This document shows positions 23,444 to 31,870 of a stretch of 64,000 nt of DNA, piece after piece (positions within the stretch are counted from its first letter, which is position 1; every line of letters starts with the position of its first letter). The stretch lies in the IMG/VR virus record IMGVR_UViG_3300048837_000975, positions 61,691 to 125,690 of that record, one strand, 5' to 3'. The position numbers and the translations under genes are program-made. The DNA comes from a virus. The notes under the pieces were generated by a model. It was given only the letters and a program-made list of their open reading frames with translations. It ran no database searches and was not told the DNA's origin.

Positions 23444-23972
23444 ATAGAAACCCCTACAAATTGCGCTCTGAGGAGCGACGACCGCCAAAGCAGCCAAGGT
23501 GCCAGCGCTACCGACATAGAAACCCCTACAAATTGCGCTCTGAGGAGCGACTGACCACGGGATCGCTCGCCGTCGTGAACGGAATGATCATAGAAACCCC
23601 TACAAATTGCGCTCTGAGGAGCGACCCAGTGTTCGTGACCTCTACCGCCGTCTACTTTTGGCATAGAAACCCCTACAAATTGCGCTCTGAGGAGCGACTT
23701 GGTGCCAGCCTCACCACGACCGCCGCATCAGGCGCGATAGAAACCCCTACAAATTGCGCTCTGAGGAGCGACTGAGTCCACCCAATCACTATCGAGCATA
23801 TGCCACTCCTATAGAAACCCCTACAAATTGCGCTCTGAGGAGCGACCGCGACGAACGCAAAGAGCTTGTGGCTGCGGCCCGCCATAGAAACCCCTACATA
23901 TTGCGCTCTGAGGAGCGACTTAGCTTCGCCGAGGATCTAGAAACCCCTACAAATTGCGCTCTGAGGAGCGAC
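23444..23972 (+). CRISPR. CasPhi CRISPR array, eight repeats and seven spacers
   Basis: 36-nt repeats start at 23444, 23516, 23590, 23663, 23737, 23811, 23884 and 23938 (the last lacks its first base). The repeat begins 'atagaaacccctacaa' and ends with the mini-array unit, with stem CGCTC/GAGCG. Spacers are 36, 38, 37, 38, 38, 37 and 18 nt; the last is unusually short. Repeat 7 has one substitution. By eye I found no match of these spacers in this window, unlike the mini-array. Their targets are probably other phages or plasmids (inference). Confidence 0.97.
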
Positions 23973-24018
23973 ACTCAAACGGAACGAACGTCAGGGGAGA
24001 CGCCACAAAACGTAAAGC

Positions 24019-24047
24019 TTGATTGAATTCCTGCGTCATGGTAACTT
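24019..24047 (+). promoter_or_regulatory. Promoter of the second capsid-candidate operon
   Basis: TTGATT and TAACTT with 17 bp between. A small leader hairpin CCGCC-ATGTT-GGCGG follows at about 24064-24078, then AGGAG and ATG 24099. Confidence 0.5.
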
Positions 24048-24098
24048 GCTATGTGTTGCAGCCCGCCATGTTGGCGGAGACCCAATCATAGGAGAACC

Positions 24099-25031
24099 AT
24101 GGCAAATATCGATCTGACTCAGCTCATTCAATCCGCTAATTTTGCGAGCGCGGCCGCGCGTAAGCACGAGCAGCAAATCTCTGGCATCGGAATGCGCGTT
24201 GCGGAGATTCAGAAGGAGTTCGGCAACCTTCGTGATGCTCTTTCGCGCGTTGAGATCTCGTCCCGCATGGGCGATCCCGGAATTCAGCGTGTTGAGAACA
24301 TTCCCGGCCGACGAGTGCCCTTCGATCTGCTCGTAGACATTCCGATCGCTGCGGGCAGCACCGCTGTTCAGCAGGGCACTATCACGATCAGCCAAGAAGG
24401 CCCGTTCGTGGCGGTCTCGCGCTTCGCTACGCTGCTTTCTGCGTACGAGTACACCTACACGGAGCCCGGCACTTCTAGCACGACGCGTTACCAAGGCCGC
24501 AGCTACGGCCGGTACCGCCCGATTCACTCTGCGTGGGATCTGAACGATGGCAATCCGATTGCGACTACGACTCTGACGACTCCGCCCACCTTCCCTGGTA
24601 CCGGTGCGCCTCTGATCGTGTCTCCGAGCAACGCGAGCAGCTTCCGCACGATGGAGGGAGACTTCCGAATCAAGTTCGAGAACGCCGGTTCCAGCTTCCC
24701 CAGAAGCAACCTCGAAGTTCCGAGCCCGTTCTGGACGAAGAGCATCAACGAGGCATTCGATCTTGGGGCTCTGGATGTGTTTGAGCGCGGCGAGGTGCTG
24801 AGCTTCCGTGTTCTTCCGCTTCATGCCGCAAACGCCTCCTATGGCAACCTCGCTGGCTACGGAACGGGCGACTATCCGTACATTGAGTCGCAGTGGGATG
24901 CTGTCGAAGGTATTGACGATACGGTCGACGCGGAAGCCACGGTGGATCCGATTACGCGTTACCCGAACTCGATTCTGACTATTGGCTTCCACGGATACCG
25001 GATCATCCAACAGCCGGGCGTCGTCTACTAA
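24099..25031 (+). CDS. Candidate large capsid protein, beta-rich, 310 aa
   Basis: ATG 24099 follows AGGAG at good spacing. The N-terminal 60 residues are helical ('LTQLIQSANF' to 'LSRVEI'); the rest is beta-rich with many Gly, Pro, Thr and aromatic residues and no membrane segment. Together with 19814-20563 it could form a two-protein capsid of the kind seen in viruses with paired single jelly-roll subunits. That is inference: no sequence family is recognised. Confidence 0.65.
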   Translation: MANIDLTQLIQSANFASAAARKHEQQISGIGMRVAEIQKEFGNLRDALSRVEISSRMGDPGIQRVENIPGRRVPFDLLVDIPIAAGSTAVQQGTITISQEGPFVAVSRFATLLSAYEYTYTEPGTSSTTRYQGRSYGRYRPIHSAWDLNDGNPIATTTLTTPPTFPGTGAPLIVSPSNASSFRTMEGDFRIKFENAGSSFPRSNLEVPSPFWTKSINEAFDLGALDVFERGEVLSFRVLPLHAANASYGNLAGYGTGDYPYIESQWDAVEGIDDTVDAEATVDPITRYPNSILTIGFHGYRIIQQPGVVY

Positions 25032-25039
25032 GGAGCATT

Positions 25040-25870
25040 ATGAGCGATTTCGCGAGGCAATTTAGCCAAGCGTTCGCGCAGACCAACCCGCACATCGGTG
25101 GCAATCGTTCTGCCAGTGTGCGGGTTGGACAACCGGCGCCAATTCCCGAGTCCGTAAGGGGTCGGGGGTGTAGCGACGCTGCGCGCACTGTTGTGGCTGG
25201 CGGAGCAATGTCACAGTTGCTTCTGCACCCTACGTTCGTTCCGTTTGAGCTTACGTTCCGTAAGCTACCCGACGACGGCGTTTATACCGCTAACAGAATA
25301 AACCAATACGCATTTGAGCTTGGATCCTTCACGGTTCCCACTTCGATGTCATTGGCTGTCGCGGAGTACTCGTTTCGACCTTACCGCATCTCTGGGGCTG
25401 CTCCTGGAGAAGCTGTTCCGCTCGAGACAGGTAGATTGTCGTTGGAGCTTGCGTACGACCTGAACATTGACCAGTACCGTAAGGGAAACATCAAGACACA
25501 GGTTGTCCCGCGGCTACCTTCGCCTGCACAGAACGCGTTTGCTGGTAATCCTTCTGGCGGATCTGTGTTTCAGCAGTCGGTTGGCGGGCTGGCTGGATCG
25601 GCGTCGCTGGCGAGCTTCAACTCTGACGTTACATCCGGGCTCACCAACTATGGTGACGCTCTCATCATTCAGGGAACAAAGACTCAGCAGGGTCCTGAGA
25701 AGTTCCCGTTCACCTATTACGTTAGGTCCAACCAGGCTGTTCAGATGCGAGTGATCGTGTTTGGGCAGATCACGATTCCTCTTGCGTTCTTCGAGGGCGT
25801 GTTGAGCGGGTATCTGATGCCGCAGAACACTCTTGAGTCGATGCTTGACGGCGTGAGTCCCTGTCAGTGA
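25040..25870 (+). CDS. Candidate minor capsid or vertex protein, beta-rich, 276 aa
   Basis: AGGAG precedes ATG 25040, 8 bases after the previous stop. A disordered N-terminal 55 residues precede a beta-rich body ('FVPFELTFRKL', 'LSLELAYDL', 'MRVIVFGQITIPLAFF'). No membrane segment, no known motif. Position in a two-gene operon with the previous protein suggests a structural partner. Confidence 0.65.
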   Translation: MSDFARQFSQAFAQTNPHIGGNRSASVRVGQPAPIPESVRGRGCSDAARTVVAGGAMSQLLLHPTFVPFELTFRKLPDDGVYTANRINQYAFELGSFTVPTSMSLAVAEYSFRPYRISGAAPGEAVPLETGRLSLELAYDLNIDQYRKGNIKTQVVPRLPSPAQNAFAGNPSGGSVFQQSVGGLAGSASLASFNSDVTSGLTNYGDALIIQGTKTQQGPEKFPFTYYVRSNQAVQMRVIVFGQITIPLAFFEGVLSGYLMPQNTLESMLDGVSPCQ

Positions 25871-25878
25871 GTTTGCTT

Positions 25879-25931
25879 GTTGCGTTGCTGCTGCGGAGGA
25901 GACAAAACACCCTACGTGGCAGCGGCGCAAC
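25879..25931 (+). promoter_or_regulatory. 13-bp stem hairpin between genes
   Basis: GTTGCGTTGCTGC (25879-25891) pairs over all 13 positions, two of them G-U, with 25919-25931. No T-run follows, so it may be an RNA-stabilising or processing element rather than a terminator. Confidence 0.45.
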
Positions 25932-25961
25932 GGGCAGTATCGTTAGCGAAGAGAGTGGATA

Positions 25962-26105
25962 ATGGCAAAGACAGTTTCCGTTATCTCTGGAGTGCCTGAT
26001 GGGCTGAGCGGATCGCCTGGAGCGACTATCGTTCCGTGGGTGATCATTGCCAGTGTCGTTGGATTTGTGTTTTGGTCTACGACATGTCAGATTAAGGGGA
26101 GCTAA
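25962..26105 (+). CDS. Small membrane protein, 47 aa
   Basis: Uninterrupted frame with one hydrophobic segment ('WVIIASVVGFVFW') near the C-terminus and a Ser/Gly/Pro N-terminus. The stop overlaps the next ATG by one base (TAATG), which supports translation. Same layout as the other tail-anchored proteins. Confidence 0.6.
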   Translation: MAKTVSVISGVPDGLSGSPGATIVPWVIIASVVGFVFWSTTCQIKGS

Positions 26106-26431
26106 TGTCCCTTAGTCTCGCAGACATAGAGACGATCTCCAACGTGGCGACTCGGATTGACGCGAATCCGGTGTTGCTGCTTGGAAGGTTCTTTGGGCTG
26201 AGCGCGGAAGAGCAGCGCGCGGGCGTTCCGACGTGGGGATGGATCGCTTTGGGGGTTGGCGTAGCTGTGGCTGGCGGACTGCTTCTTCATCGCAAGTACG
26301 CGAAGAACAGTAGTGAAGACGACGACGAGGAAGAGGACGAGAAGCCCAAGAAGCGTGTGAAGAAGCGCAAGAACCCAGCGAAGCGCTCTAAGATGTTTCG
26401 CGTAGTTAGGACTCCAAATGAGACGGTCTGA
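26105..26431 (+). CDS. Membrane protein with acidic then basic tail, 108 aa
   Basis: One transmembrane segment at about residues 44-63, then a block of Asp/Glu, then a strongly Lys/Arg-rich end. The charged C-terminus could bind DNA or another basic virion protein. It overlaps the next gene by 14 bases. Confidence 0.68.
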   Translation: MSLSLADIETISNVATRIDANPVLLLGRFFGLSAEEQRAGVPTWGWIALGVGVAVAGGLLLHRKYAKNSSEDDDEEEDEKPKKRVKKRKNPAKRSKMFRVVRTPNETV

Positions 26432-26666
26432 CACTGAGTTTATTGCTGAGGTTGCTCTGAGGGCCGGGTTATCCGTTAACGCAACCGGCGTCGGGTATAT
26501 GTGCCTCGTGAGTCCGGACGATCCTCATTCGTCGGTCGCCTGCTATGCGGTCGTTTTGACCCAAGATGGCGTTGAGACCATTTTTGATCCTGGCGTGGGC
26601 GGTACAGTTGCTCAGGCTGAGGAAGACCTACTGTCGATTGTCAAGCGAGTTCACAAGAAATTGTGA
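26418..26666 (+). CDS. Hypothetical protein, 82 aa
   Basis: Small soluble alpha/beta protein, no motif recognised. It overlaps the preceding gene by 14 bases, and its 3' end carries the -35 of the next promoter. Confidence 0.62.
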   Translation: MRRSDTEFIAEVALRAGLSVNATGVGYMCLVSPDDPHSSVACYAVVLTQDGVETIFDPGVGGTVAQAEEDLLSIVKRVHKKL

Positions 26667-26689
26667 TTCACAAGAGTTTTTGATACTCT
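26661..26689 (+). promoter_or_regulatory. Sigma70-like promoter
   Basis: TTGTGA and TACTCT with 17 bp between, then AGGAG and ATG 26711. Confidence 0.5.
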
Positions 26690-26710
26690 GTATCTCAGGA
26701 GTCGAAGATT

Positions 26711-26998
26711 ATGGCTAACGGAATTCTGCAAGTTGGGCAAGGTCGTGCGGTTCGTGATGGTGTGCTTGGTTCGGTGCTTGCTACCGGTCCTGGCGCGTCG
26801 TATCGTGATGGCTCGCTTGGCGAGTACATGAGCTACGGAACGAACGGCCTTGGCGGCTGCAGCTCGTGTGGTACGAGCGGTCTCGGCGAGGGCGCGAGCG
26901 TGCTCGGTTTCGATATCGGCACTAACACCATCCTTGGCGCGCTGATCGGTGCCGCTGCAGTGTACTACGCGATTGCTAACGGCCATATCAAGGTGTGA
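26711..26998 (+). CDS. Gly-rich membrane protein, 95 aa
   Basis: Two 'GLG' motifs ('TNGLGGCSSC', 'SGLGEGAS'), a Cys pair between them, and a C-terminal hydrophobic stretch ('TILGALIGAAAVYYAIA'). Own promoter and good ribosome site. It belongs to the tail-anchored set. Confidence 0.7.
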   Translation: MANGILQVGQGRAVRDGVLGSVLATGPGASYRDGSLGEYMSYGTNGLGGCSSCGTSGLGEGASVLGFDIGTNTILGALIGAAAVYYAIANGHIKV

Positions 26999-27501
26999 TC
27001 GTGGCGCACAGATCCGAACATAGTCAACGGATCCTGTCTATGGCGGCGGAGTACAACGCTAAGAAGGTTGAGAGCTGCCTACGGCACATTGATCTGGAGA
27101 TGAACCGTCTTCAGGAAGCGTCAGATCGCGGCGTTGATGTTTATGAGCTGTGGACAACGGCTACTCCAGAGTCTCTCGGTAAACTCCAAGAGATGGGCAT
27201 AATCCGCAACGCCAAAGCTCTCGCTGACTCGATGGACTACTGCGCTGAGCACTATGCGCGGTGGGAGAAGGAGCAGCAGAGCGATCGTAGCTACGACTCC
27301 GAGGAGTACGAGTACAACGGAAAGAACTCGTTTAAGACGAGGGCAGCTTTCCAGATTGGTGGCCGCTGGAAGTGGGTAACGTGGGTTCACGAGGAGCCCA
27401 ATAAGCACGCAGCGATCATCGAAAAGGCGAAGGAGCTCGGAGCTTCCCGGTGGGATTACGGAAACGCAGATCATGCGTTTGTGAGTGAAGCTAACTTCTG
27501 A
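26995..27501 (+). CDS. Hypothetical helical protein, 168 aa
   Basis: GTG start overlapping the previous stop; a second GTG two codons on is equally possible. The first 100 residues are helical and charged; the last 60 look like a small alpha/beta fold. No motif recognised. A terminator follows. Confidence 0.65.
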   Translation: MIVAHRSEHSQRILSMAAEYNAKKVESCLRHIDLEMNRLQEASDRGVDVYELWTTATPESLGKLQEMGIIRNAKALADSMDYCAEHYARWEKEQQSDRSYDSEEYEYNGKNSFKTRAAFQIGGRWKWVTWVHEEPNKHAAIIEKAKELGASRWDYGNADHAFVSEANF

Positions 27502-27557
27502 TCTCTGCGCCAAGCCACGTCGCGAACAGCGAAGGCGCCAGACTCCTGTTGTGGCCT

Positions 27558-27595
27558 GACCCGGTGATCGCAAGGTTGCCGGGTCCTACTTTTTT
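27558..27595 (+). terminator. Intrinsic terminator
   Basis: GACCCGG (27558-27564) pairs with CCGGGTC (27579-27585) and a T-run follows. It closes the 24.0-27.5 kb transcription unit. Confidence 0.7.
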
Positions 27596-27598
27596 GTC

Positions 27599-27627
27599 TT
27601 CCATTTAAGCTGGATCTGTGCTAACAC
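27599..27627 (+). promoter_or_regulatory. Weak promoter immediately before a start codon
   Basis: TTCCAT and TAACAC with 17 bp between. The -10 ends 6 bases before ATG 27634, so the first transcribed base would be at or next to the A of ATG. Confidence 0.4.
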
Positions 27628-27633
27628 CGTTGG

Positions 27634-28284
27634 ATGGTACAGTTTTTGGATTGGCTTGAGGTAGCCGGGCGCGTTGCTACATCGTTTCAGGTTGCGCCCG
27701 AGGGAACGCCTCAGCGAGTGTGGGCGGAGATTGCTCCGTGGCTCACGCGCTTTAGCAAGAACGCAGCGCAGAAGTGGCTTCCTCGCATTCTCAACAACCA
27801 GACGTGTCAGGTTCCGAGTCTGACCAGCGGCATTCCTTCGCCGTGTACGCGTCACGCCGTATCTACGTGCGATGTCTGCGGTCGGCAGGTTTGCTTGGAG
27901 CACGCTCGAGTAGACCACCGAGCAGAAGCGATCTGCTTTCCGTGTGTTGCGGCGGCGATGAAGGCGGCTCGCGCGCAAGGAACAGGGTTCTACGGCGAGA
28001 ATCAGCCAGCTGACAAGGGCTATGAGGGGGATCCTGGTCAACCTAAGGCTCAGCAGCCTCCTCATCGAGACAAAAAGGAGATTCTTCGGGAAGCGTACAA
28101 GATTCTTGGCGTCAAGCAGTCGTGCACAGATGCTGAGTTGAAGTCTGCTTACAAGAAACTTGCTGCGAAGTGGCATCCAGATCGGCATCCGGATGACAAG
28201 AAGGCGGCCGCCGAGGAGCGGTTCAAGCGTGTCCAGAAGGCGTACGAATACGTCACTGCAGCCAGAGAAAACTCCGAAACTTGA
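27634..28284 (+). CDS. J-domain (DnaJ-like) co-chaperone with N-terminal zinc-binding part, 216 aa
   Basis: The C-terminal 70 residues are a J-domain with the HPD motif ('KWHPDRHPDD') after 'YKILGV' and before 'VQKAYEYV', so it should stimulate the host Hsp70 DnaK. Residues about 70-110 hold a B-box-like Cys/His cluster ('CTRHAVSTCDVCGRQVC', 'CFPC'). The J-domain at the C-terminus is unlike classical DnaJ. It probably recruits host chaperone to viral proteins during assembly or replication. Confidence 0.88.
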   Translation: MVQFLDWLEVAGRVATSFQVAPEGTPQRVWAEIAPWLTRFSKNAAQKWLPRILNNQTCQVPSLTSGIPSPCTRHAVSTCDVCGRQVCLEHARVDHRAEAICFPCVAAAMKAARAQGTGFYGENQPADKGYEGDPGQPKAQQPPHRDKKEILREAYKILGVKQSCTDAELKSAYKKLAAKWHPDRHPDDKKAAAEERFKRVQKAYEYVTAARENSET

Positions 28285-28309
28285 TATAAGTCCTCTGATA
28301 GTGCAGACT
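28281..28309 (+). promoter_or_regulatory. Weak promoter immediately before a start codon
   Basis: TTGATA and CAGACT with 17 bp between; the -10 ends 7 bases before ATG 28317. The -35 overlaps the J-domain stop codon. Confidence 0.35.
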
Positions 28310-28316
28310 GTAGAGC

Positions 28317-28637
28317 ATGAGTTACCTAGGCGTAAATCCGGGCTGGTATCAGATGACGGCGCCGGATACCGTTCTATCGGCCGGCAGCAAAGGGTGGAGC
28401 GAAGCTCCCTGGGTTGATTGGGGCGACAATCCCAACACCGCTGGCGGGCCTAGGCTTGCTGTGGGAGCGTTTGGTGAAACGAAGCCAGTGACTGGGCTTC
28501 TGGATCCTTCGCTTGTTGCCGCTGCTCAGCCTGCTCAAGCTAAGTCGAGCGGGCTCCTGGTGACCGGTGGTCTTTTTCTGGCAGCCGCGGCCCTGATCGG
28601 AGCGGCGGTGTATATGGTCAAAAAGGAGTCCGTGTAA
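28317..28637 (+). CDS. C-terminally anchored protein, 106 aa
   Basis: Gly/Pro/Trp-rich body and a C-terminal transmembrane segment ('LVTGGLFLAAAALIGAAVYM') followed by KKESV. The stop overlaps the next start by one base. Confidence 0.68.
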   Translation: MSYLGVNPGWYQMTAPDTVLSAGSKGWSEAPWVDWGDNPNTAGGPRLAVGAFGETKPVTGLLDPSLVAAAQPAQAKSSGLLVTGGLFLAAAALIGAAVYMVKKESV

Positions 28638-29359
28638 TGTTGTACGCGGAAGAAGTTGAAGTTCCGGATCTTGGAGCGGACGCTCCAAAGAAACCTCCGT
28701 TTTGGCAGTCAGGCGGCTTTCAGTGGCAGGGGTTCGTTCGTCCGGAAGCTGCTCCATGGGGCGACTTTCGGCGCGCGTACGCTTCTCCTCGTGAGAGCAC
28801 GTGCCCAAGCTGTGTAGGTACTCCGGTTGGCCTTTCCGGAACGGAAGCTTGCCAGGTGATGCCTCTCGCGGCCTCGTCGCGGACTGGCCGCTGGGCGGAG
28901 ATGACGGCTAAGTTCGGTTGCCCGGTGCGACTGTACCCGTTTTGGTTTTGGCCCAAGTCGCCAGTTACCGGAGCCTTCGGGTACGGATGGTTCAAGTACA
29001 TTCCGTTCATTCACGGTGAGAAAGATATGCGCGCACGGGATGCCTGGTCCAAGGCTCACCCGAGCGACTACATGACTCCTCCTTACATGGAGGACTTCGG
29101 ATCTGACTCGAAGCCGGCCGCTCCAGTTAAGCCCGCGGATCCTGCGATTCAGGCAAGCACGGCGCCTACGGCTACGGTAAACGTGATTCCGCCTCCTCCT
29201 GTTACGTCAAACCTTGCTAAGAAAGCAGAAGAAGAGCTTCTGATCCAAAGCACCATTGATGCTAGCAAGAAGAAGAAGGAGCAGCAGCTAGTTGCGGCTC
29301 TTGCTATCGGAGCGGTCGCGCTGATCTGGTGGACGCGCAAGAATAAGAAGCGCAAGTAA
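28637..29359 (+). CDS. C-terminally anchored protein, 240 aa
   Basis: Pro/Trp/Phe-rich N-terminal half with 'CPSC' near residue 55, a Pro/Ala linker, and at the end a charged helix leading to a membrane segment and KKRK. Typical of the cluster at 4.5-17 kb although 11 kb away. Ends at a strong terminator. Confidence 0.7.
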   Translation: MLYAEEVEVPDLGADAPKKPPFWQSGGFQWQGFVRPEAAPWGDFRRAYASPRESTCPSCVGTPVGLSGTEACQVMPLAASSRTGRWAEMTAKFGCPVRLYPFWFWPKSPVTGAFGYGWFKYIPFIHGEKDMRARDAWSKAHPSDYMTPPYMEDFGSDSKPAAPVKPADPAIQASTAPTATVNVIPPPPVTSNLAKKAEEELLIQSTIDASKKKKEQQLVAALAIGAVALIWWTRKNKKRK

Positions 29360-29390
29360 ACAGTCCTCCCTCACGGTACGCCCGTGAGCC

Positions 29391-29420
29391 GCCCCGGGTT
29401 AACAGCCCGGGGCTTTTTTA
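29391..29420 (+). terminator. Strong intrinsic terminator
   Basis: GCCCCGGG pairs with CCCGGGGC around a 7-nt loop, and six T follow. A smaller hairpin TCACGG/CCGTGA (29371-29387) stands just before it. Confidence 0.85.
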
Positions 29421-29446
29421 TGCTGTTATTGTAACTCAGAAATGTG

Positions 29447-29475
29447 TTGACCGGATCCGAACGGTGCGCTAGTCT
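29447..29475 (+). promoter_or_regulatory. Promoter immediately before a start codon
   Basis: TTGACC and TAGTCT with 17 bp between. Only 6 bases separate the -10 from ATG 29482, so the message would be leaderless. Confidence 0.55.
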
Positions 29476-29481
29476 CTCGGC

Positions 29482-30069
29482 ATGGCTGAAGAAACTAGCA
29501 AGAAGACTGCGTCGCCGACCGTGTTCATGCGCGGCGGCTCAACTACATCAACCTGGGCTCAGCAGAAGGCTGACGACCAGATGCGCGTTGAGACCGCGAA
29601 ACGTCGAGCGGCCGCTGACAAGATGAAGAAGGTTGCGAAGGAGCAACCGCGTAACGCGAAGTTGTTCTCGTATAAGATGGGAACAGCCGACAGCAATGCG
29701 AGCATTGTGCTCTCTGTGCAGGGAAAGGACTCCACCTCTCAGGAGTTTGAGACCTGTGAGCTGAACTTGGTGGATCTTCCTTCTGGCGGAAACGAGATGA
29801 CCCTGACCCTCGTTTGCCCAGTTTGCGCGATCACCAACAACAAAGGACATGCGGCGTCACAAATGACGTTGCACAGCTCATCGCGAGCTTTCACACTCGA
29901 TACTCGTACACCTTCAGAAGGTGGAGTGGCCGGTACGCTGTGGGTCAACCCGAACGATTCCTCTGACGTTGTTCACCTGGCTGGCCAGATCAACATGCAC
30001 GGCCCAGCTAGGTGTCCGGTGTGTTCTTGGCAGTTTATCATCGAAAACAATGTGCTGCGACGGTACTAA
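29482..30069 (+). CDS. Zinc-ribbon-like protein, 195 aa
   Basis: Two CPVC knuckles about 70 residues apart (around residues 112 and 180) should bind one zinc across a beta-rich domain. The N-terminal 60 residues are charged and flexible. The start fits a leaderless message from the promoter above. Function unknown. Confidence 0.72.
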   Translation: MAEETSKKTASPTVFMRGGSTTSTWAQQKADDQMRVETAKRRAAADKMKKVAKEQPRNAKLFSYKMGTADSNASIVLSVQGKDSTSQEFETCELNLVDLPSGGNEMTLTLVCPVCAITNNKGHAASQMTLHSSSRAFTLDTRTPSEGGVAGTLWVNPNDSSDVVHLAGQINMHGPARCPVCSWQFIIENNVLRRY

Positions 30070-30072
30070 TAA

Positions 30073-31419
30073 ATGACTACACCCGATCAACTGCATAGCT
30101 TTGCTGGCGCTCCGACTCCAATCGAGGACGGTGAAAACGTTGCAATCTGCGCTCAGGGAGAACCGGCGAAGTACATTACCGGAATCGAGTACCGTGGGCC
30201 TCACGAGACCGTTGCCGACGGAACGAACCGTGCCGTCAGACTTAACGCTCGAGCCTTAGCTTCTGCTGGACTTCCTTTACTTCTTACTTCCTTCGCCCAT
30301 ATCGTTGTCGACGAGAGCGGAATCTGTCACCGGGTATTCGATGTAGGTCTTCCGGAGGACGTTGAGAACGAGGTTGGACCGCTTCGGCGCACCAGCATCG
30401 GAACCGTTTCTGCGCGAATTCTTCACATGGTGGTGACGAGCGCAGATCATCTTCGTCGCAGCGTTCTGCCTCGAAGCTATGCTCTCATGGAGCTGGACGA
30501 GGTTGAACAGCTTCTGGCGACGACTGTTGTGTATTCCGTATGGGAACGTGATCGAATCGACCGAGAGATCGTGGAGATCATGAACCGTTGCGGGCAGCAG
30601 TGGGTTCCGTGTGAGCAGAACAAGCAGATGCTTGTCGACAGCGGGGTGATCGAGTCCAAGGTGAAGGTTGTTCCTCACCCGTTCGATCCTGAAAGCAAGA
30701 TCGCGAAGCTCACCAAGCGACCCGTCGGCTACAAGCCTCCAGGTGGCGCCACGAAGCGCTTTTACAGCATTGGGCACTGGCAGCCGCGAAAGGGCTACCA
30801 CGAGCTTATCGGGGCGTTTCTCCAGGCGTACGGGCCAAACGATGACGCTACGCTGACGCTCAAGATCAATGGGCACTCCTGGCCGGACTATCCGAATCCT
30901 GAGGAGTCCGTGTCTCAGTGGCTTCAGGACTCTGCGGTAAAGCGCAACGGGTGGGACTCTGCGTCGCTTGATAAGCGAGTCACGCTGATCCGAAAGCGAA
31001 TCTCAGAAGATCAGATCGTGAAGCTGCACTTTGAGAATAACATCTATGTTTCTGCCTCTCGAGGCGAAGCGTGGAATCTCGGAGCTTGGGATGCCAAGAT
31101 CGCCGGAAACGTAATGGTCCATGTACCTTACGGCGGAACGGCTGATTTTGAGGACATGTCTCGAGATCTGATTGTCCCGTATCACATGTCTCCTGTGCAC
31201 TCGAGCTATCGCTGGGAACCTGGCGCTCAGTGGGCGGATTTCGACCAGCAAGACTTGGTTGAGGCTTTGCGCGATGCACAGCCGGCACCGTTCGTGCGAA
31301 CCGACAAGTTCAACCGATTCACCATTGAGTCTGTTGGAAAAGAGATGAGAGCAAACTTGCTTAACATGCTTGAACTTACATTTCCGCAAGCTTGGGAGTA
31401 TCTGAATGCGCAACGTTGA
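30073..31419 (+). CDS. Glycosyltransferase, GT-B fold (GT4-like), 448 aa
   Basis: The C-terminal half has the nucleotide-sugar-binding pattern of GT4 enzymes: 'SIGHWQPRKGYHELIGAF' around residues 230-247, then a Glu-containing 'SASRGEAWNLGAWDAK'. It should transfer a sugar to a surface or virion acceptor. A second GT4 protein lies at 32229. Start 4 bases after the previous stop. Confidence 0.8.
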   Translation: MTTPDQLHSFAGAPTPIEDGENVAICAQGEPAKYITGIEYRGPHETVADGTNRAVRLNARALASAGLPLLLTSFAHIVVDESGICHRVFDVGLPEDVENEVGPLRRTSIGTVSARILHMVVTSADHLRRSVLPRSYALMELDEVEQLLATTVVYSVWERDRIDREIVEIMNRCGQQWVPCEQNKQMLVDSGVIESKVKVVPHPFDPESKIAKLTKRPVGYKPPGGATKRFYSIGHWQPRKGYHELIGAFLQAYGPNDDATLTLKINGHSWPDYPNPEESVSQWLQDSAVKRNGWDSASLDKRVTLIRKRISEDQIVKLHFENNIYVSASRGEAWNLGAWDAKIAGNVMVHVPYGGTADFEDMSRDLIVPYHMSPVHSSYRWEPGAQWADFDQQDLVEALRDAQPAPFVRTDKFNRFTIESVGKEMRANLLNMLELTFPQAWEYLNAQR

Positions 31420-31870
31420 TTGGGTTCTTAGCGAAGATGAGGCACAGGATCTGAACGAGGACGAGGACCAAGATCCAAGTCGTCTCACAGAGACCATGGC
31501 TGCGCTAGAAGGAGAGTCCTTCGGCGTGGCGTTCGCGGATGAGCAGTCACACTCATCCGGAGACCGAGGTGTAGAGATCGGTTGTGCTCTGATGTGGAAC
31601 TGGAAGCTTGCGACCGGAATTCTGTTCGTCCAGGTCACAATTTCCGCTCCTGACACCGATACTACGGATGTGATCTGGAAGACCTTCTGTGCCTCTCTGC
31701 CTGACGATCAGGTCGTCTCCGTGTGCGAGTCGAACCACTTTGACATGTTCTTTGTTGCGGGAAACCTGAAGACTCGCCGATCTGCGGTTCGGTGGGCGGC
31801 CCACATGGCTCACGACGTAAACAAGGCTGCAGAGGAATCTCTTTCCATGATTCCGCGGGGGACGGCATGA
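31406..31870 (+). CDS. Acidic hypothetical protein, 154 aa
   Basis: The first 35 residues are strongly acidic ('EDEAQDLNEDEDQD'), and the rest is a compact alpha/beta sequence. Overlaps both neighbours (ATG within the previous gene, ATGA with the next). Possibly a partner of the flanking glycosyltransferases. No family recognised. Confidence 0.68.
   Translation: MRNVDWVLSEDEAQDLNEDEDQDPSRLTETMAALEGESFGVAFADEQSHSSGDRGVEIGCALMWNWKLATGILFVQVTISAPDTDTTDVIWKTFCASLPDDQVVSVCESNHFDMFFVAGNLKTRRSAVRWAAHMAHDVNKAAEESLSMIPRGTA

Noticed and set aside
23306-24026. Open frames across the large CRISPR array encoding repeated 'ETPTNCALRSD' and similar peptides
   Set aside because: They are translations of the 36-nt repeats, which keep frame because repeat plus spacer is often near a multiple of three. 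No ribosome site or family supports them.
24036-25010. A long minus-strand frame opposite the 24099 gene
   Set aside because: Antisense shadow caused by codon bias; composition is Arg-rich and no coupling to neighbours exists.
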